Source: Longitalea arenae (GTDB lineage Bacteria; Bacteroidota; Bacteroidia; Chitinophagales; Chitinophagaceae). Taken from it: a stretch of DNA of 64,000 nucleotides. Positions 61,265-64,000 of the stretch are shown here, piece after piece. Each line of letters starts with the position of its first letter. Positions within the stretch are counted from its first letter, which is position 1. The translations under genes were made by a program, and so were the position numbers. The stretch lies in NCBI RefSeq assembly GCF_016924755.1, contig NZ_JAFFJX010000002.1, positions 620,001-684,000 of the forward strand, read 5' to 3'. The notes beneath the pieces were generated by a model. It was not told the DNA's origin. It saw only the letters and a list, made by a program, of their open reading frames with translations, and ran no database searches.

Positions 61265-63037
61265 ATGAAATTGACAATAAAAACAGCATTGCTCGCCAGC
61301 CTGATGATCGGTCTTTTTACCTCCTGTAAAAAGATCCTGGAGCTAAACCCGGGCACGGAATTAACGGCCGGTCAAATGTACCGCGATGTATATGATGCCA
61401 ACGCAGCGGTAATGGGCATCTATGGCAAGTTCATGGCGCTTGCCGACCGGTACATTATTCTGAATGAACTGCGCGGCGATCTCATGGATTTTACGCATAA
61501 TGCCGATGAATACCTTCGTCAGTTAAGCCATCACAATGTAACGCCTGATAACCCCTATATCAATCCACGGCCTTTTTATGAACTGATCCTGAATTGCAAC
61601 GATGCGCTTCACCACTTCCGCCAGATGCGAGCAACGAATAAATTGTCGGAAGACGATTTTAACCAGCGTTATTCCGATCTTGGCTGCCTGCGTTCCTTTT
61701 TATACCTGCAGCTGGGCATTCATTATGGCGAATTGCCCTATGTAACAGAAGCGTTGGAAAATATCAATGATGTAGCAGATCCTTCCCGCTTTCCCCGTTT
61801 GCCTTTACAGGTGCTGGTCGACAGCCTGATCAGTTTTACAGAACCGCTTCCGCATAAAGAATTGTATACAACGAATATCAGCGGCAGTACCGGCACTGCT
61901 TTGAATATTACGCTGGATGGTTACCAGACCGAAAAGTTCTTTATCAATAAAAAAGTATTATTGGGCGATCTGTATCTGTGGAAAGGCGATTACCGGAAAG
62001 CCGCCTTATACTATAAAGCGATGATGGATTTTTCTACATCCAGCACCAACCTCGATAACCGTTACCTGCAATACAAGATCGGCTGGGGCGGGGGTGATGA
62101 AAGCACGGAGGTGATCTACAGTAAATATGGCGATGCCAGCAGTTTGAGTTATACGTCAGGCTGGGGAACGATCTTCGAAGCATCGGATGATCGTTTCAGC
62201 TGGGAAATACTCTGGGCATTGCCGTACGATAATAAATTCAAACCCGAAAACCCGTTGATTAAACTGTTTTCACCCATTGGTGGCAATTACCTGGTGAAAC
62301 CCTCGCAGGTCATCATCGATAGCTGGAACCAGCAGCTGCAAAATCCCATGGGTGTTCCCGGCGCTACCAACGGGGTGCCCTATGATGCCCGGGGTTTGCT
62401 GAGCGTACGTACGATTGGCGGCCAGCCAACTATTACGAAATTTATTTCCAATTATATCAGCCAGAGTGCTTCGGTGCCATTGAATCCCCTGGTAAAGAAT
62501 GGACGATGGTTCCTGTTCAGGACGGCCCATTTACACCTGCGCTTTGCCGAAGCGGCCAATCGCGACGGCTACCCCAGGCTTGGCTATGCGCTATTCAATA
62601 ATGGCATACCTGCCGTGTACGCACCACCGGCCGGGGTCACTGATGTTACCAATTATCAAAATACATTAGACCTGGATGAACCATATAAATTCGATGCAAG
62701 AATGGGCGAGATCCCGAATTACAGAAGTCCCTGGTACAGGAATATTGGTATTCGCCGCCGGGCCCTGCTGCAACCGATTACGCTAACGGCCACGAATTTC
62801 ACCGACAGTATTTACCAGGTAGAAGAAGGGCTGATCAATGAGCAGGCTTTGGAAACAGCCTTTGAGGGTACGCGTTGGCCCGATCTGTTGCGGGTGGCCA
62901 TCAGGAGGAATCAGCCCGCTTTTATTGCAGACAGGATCTATAACAAGCTGATGAAGTCTGGTATGTCGGTGGGAGAAGCAGCCCGCGCAAGGCATAAACT
63001 CATGCAAAAAGACTGGTTCCTGCCTTTCAAATTTTAA
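61265..63037 (+). CDS. SusD/RagB-family surface glycan-binding lipoprotein
   Basis: A 590-residue SusD with lipobox FTSC (Cys21) followed by KKILELNPGTE. RYIILNELRGDLMDF (~residues 60-75) parallels the SusD at 12834. The helical core has LGCLRSFLYLQLGIHYGELPYV and the C-terminal part ALETAFEGTRWPDLLRVAIRR, then HKLMQKDWFLPFKF. It is longer than usual by a segment in the middle (~270-400). It lies 57 bases before the PL11 lyase. Confidence 0.94.
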   Translation: MKLTIKTALLASLMIGLFTSCKKILELNPGTELTAGQMYRDVYDANAAVMGIYGKFMALADRYIILNELRGDLMDFTHNADEYLRQLSHHNVTPDNPYINPRPFYELILNCNDALHHFRQMRATNKLSEDDFNQRYSDLGCLRSFLYLQLGIHYGELPYVTEALENINDVADPSRFPRLPLQVLVDSLISFTEPLPHKELYTTNISGSTGTALNITLDGYQTEKFFINKKVLLGDLYLWKGDYRKAALYYKAMMDFSTSSTNLDNRYLQYKIGWGGGDESTEVIYSKYGDASSLSYTSGWGTIFEASDDRFSWEILWALPYDNKFKPENPLIKLFSPIGGNYLVKPSQVIIDSWNQQLQNPMGVPGATNGVPYDARGLLSVRTIGGQPTITKFISNYISQSASVPLNPLVKNGRWFLFRTAHLHLRFAEAANRDGYPRLGYALFNNGIPAVYAPPAGVTDVTNYQNTLDLDEPYKFDARMGEIPNYRSPWYRNIGIRRRALLQPITLTATNFTDSIYQVEEGLINEQALETAFEGTRWPDLLRVAIRRNQPAFIADRIYNKLMKSGMSVGEAARARHKLMQKDWFLPFKF

Positions 63038-63094
63038 AGATCTATAGCTATGTGATCACTGTCAGATTCATTCACCATTTAAACGATTGTTCAT

Positions 63095-64000
63095 ATGAAA
63101 AAAACAAGATCCTTAATAACAGCCTGCCTGTTATTACTGGCAACGCATGCCGTTGCCCAACGGGTCATGGAAAGACTCGATCGCGGCGTAGTTGCCGTAA
63201 GAACCGGTAACAGTGTTTTTATCAGCTGGCGTTTACTGGGTTTAGACCCGCAGAACATTGGCTTCAATCTTTATCGCTCGGCCAATGGTGCCGCTGCTGT
63301 CAAACTGAATACATCGGTCTTGACCGGGGGAACGAACTATACCGACAATTCCGCCAATTTAACCGTGCGTAATGCCTACTATGTTCGGCCGGTAGTAAAC
63401 GGAGCCGAGCAGGCAGCCAGTTTATCGTATACGCTTATTGCCAATGCAGCCGACAAACCCTGCTTTACCGTACCCCTGCGCACCGGCAGCCTTATTCATT
63501 TTGTTTGGGTGGGCGACCTGGACGGTGATGGCGAATATGACTATGTGGTAGACCGCCTCGACTGGAATGGCGGTGGTTGTAAAATAGAAGCATATAAACG
63601 CGACGGTACTTTTTTGTGGGATGTAGATTATGGACCCAATAGTGTGAATATGGATAATATCTCGCCAGGTTCTGCCGCCATCGATGTAGGTAACTGGGAT
63701 GGTGTAACTGTTTATGACCTTGACCTCGATGGAAAAGCAGAAGTGATCACTAAAATTGCCAATGGTGTACGCTTTGGTGATGGCTCAACCTGGAGCAACA
63801 GCAGCAATACGCGGCAATGGCTCGCTATTCTGAACGGACAAACAGGGGCGCTCAAAAGTTATGTGACCATACCACAGGATTACAGCAGTGCTGGTTCCCT
63901 GGCCGGCAGCCTGGGCATCGGTTACCTGGATGGCGCTACACCGAGTGTGATCGGCAAGTTCAAGAACAGGAATGCAGACGGTTCTTTTAACCTTATGGTA
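63095..64000 (+). CDS. Rhamnogalacturonan lyase, polysaccharide lyase family 11 (N-terminal part, runs off window)
   Basis: The frame is open from 63095 to the window end (302 codons). The signal peptide ends near AVAQ (~residue 22). RVMERLDRGVVAVR at the start and FISWRLLGLDPQNIGFNLYR (fibronectin-like N-terminal domain, ~25-110) are typical of PL11 proteins related to YesW/YesX. The propeller starts at ~120, with repeated Ca-binding motifs DLDGDGEYDYVVDRLDWN and DLDLDGKAEVITKI. PL11 enzymes cleave the galacturonate-rhamnose backbone of rhamnogalacturonan I by beta-elimination. Endo or exo mode cannot be told. It is likely the first enzyme gene of operon B, 57 bases after susD. Confidence 0.93.
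   Translation, partial: MKKTRSLITACLLLLATHAVAQRVMERLDRGVVAVRTGNSVFISWRLLGLDPQNIGFNLYRSANGAAAVKLNTSVLTGGTNYTDNSANLTVRNAYYVRPVVNGAEQAASLSYTLIANAADKPCFTVPLRTGSLIHFVWVGDLDGDGEYDYVVDRLDWNGGGCKIEAYKRDGTFLWDVDYGPNSVNMDNISPGSAAIDVGNWDGVTVYDLDLDGKAEVITKIANGVRFGDGSTWSNSSNTRQWLAILNGQTGALKSYVTIPQDYSSAGSLAGSLGIGYLDGATPSVIGKFKNRNADGSFNLMV

Noticed and set aside
1..64000. Mobile elements, phage genes, toxin-antitoxin or defence systems
   Set aside because: No transposase, integrase, restriction, toxin or effector motif was seen in any frame read.

Overview
The window reads as a stretch of a Bacteroidota chromosome, most likely a soil or plant-associated member of the Chitinophagaceae (Chitinophaga/Niastella-like). 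The basis is six SusC/SusD pairs, lipoproteins that almost all begin Cys-Lys-Lys after the signal peptide, FecI/FecR surface signalling, a hybrid two-component sensor, Reg_prop type, and one clean Bacteroidetes promoter (TTTG-N19-TAnnTTTG). No tRNA, rRNA, insertion sequence, phage gene or CRISPR array was recognised. The genus is inference; no search was run.

Layout. 1-1522 (minus) is the N-terminal part of a two-component sensor, divergent from operon A (1880-16686): fasciclin lipoprotein, SusC, SusD, fasciclin lipoprotein, SusC, SusD, GH43, AraC regulator. A second GH43 with a CBM6-like tail runs convergently (16687-18645). 18849-22224 holds small regulatory and redox genes: HxlR, an imine-reductase-like dehydrogenase, AraC and an NmrA-type oxidoreductase. 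22858-29655 (minus) carries SusC, SusD and an IlvD/Edd sugar-acid dehydratase. Divergent from it, 29832-38565 carries AraC, an FGGY kinase, then RraA-like, enolase-superfamily, BASS transporter, RraA-like, enolase-superfamily. An unknown secreted protein follows. 39798-64000 is operon B: FecI-type sigma, FecR, STN-SusC, SusD, fasciclin, SusC, SusD, two fasciclin proteins, SusC, SusD, and the start of a PL11 rhamnogalacturonan lyase.

How the parts may work together. Operons A and B look like glycan-uptake loci for pectic side chains or rhamnogalacturonan (GH43 and PL11 enzymes). Fasciclin lipoproteins sit where SusE/SusF-type surface glycan-binding proteins usually sit. The two operons repeat the same gene order (Fas-SusC-SusD-Fas-SusC-SusD-enzyme) with recognisable protein similarity, so one probably arose by duplication of the other. 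The 22.9-38.6 kb block looks like sugar-acid catabolism. Both enolase-superfamily proteins carry twin-arginine signals and both RraA-like proteins carry Sec signals and the D-X20-R-D aldolase motif, which suggests that dehydration and aldol cleavage happen outside the cytoplasm, with the BASS symporter taking up a keto-acid product. This is the most unusual proposal in the window and is inference.

A second unusual pattern is a set of short tandem arrays (7-9 nt units, different sequence each time) that begin at or within a few bases of the stop codon of the preceding gene. They occur only between 19 and 37.3 kb.
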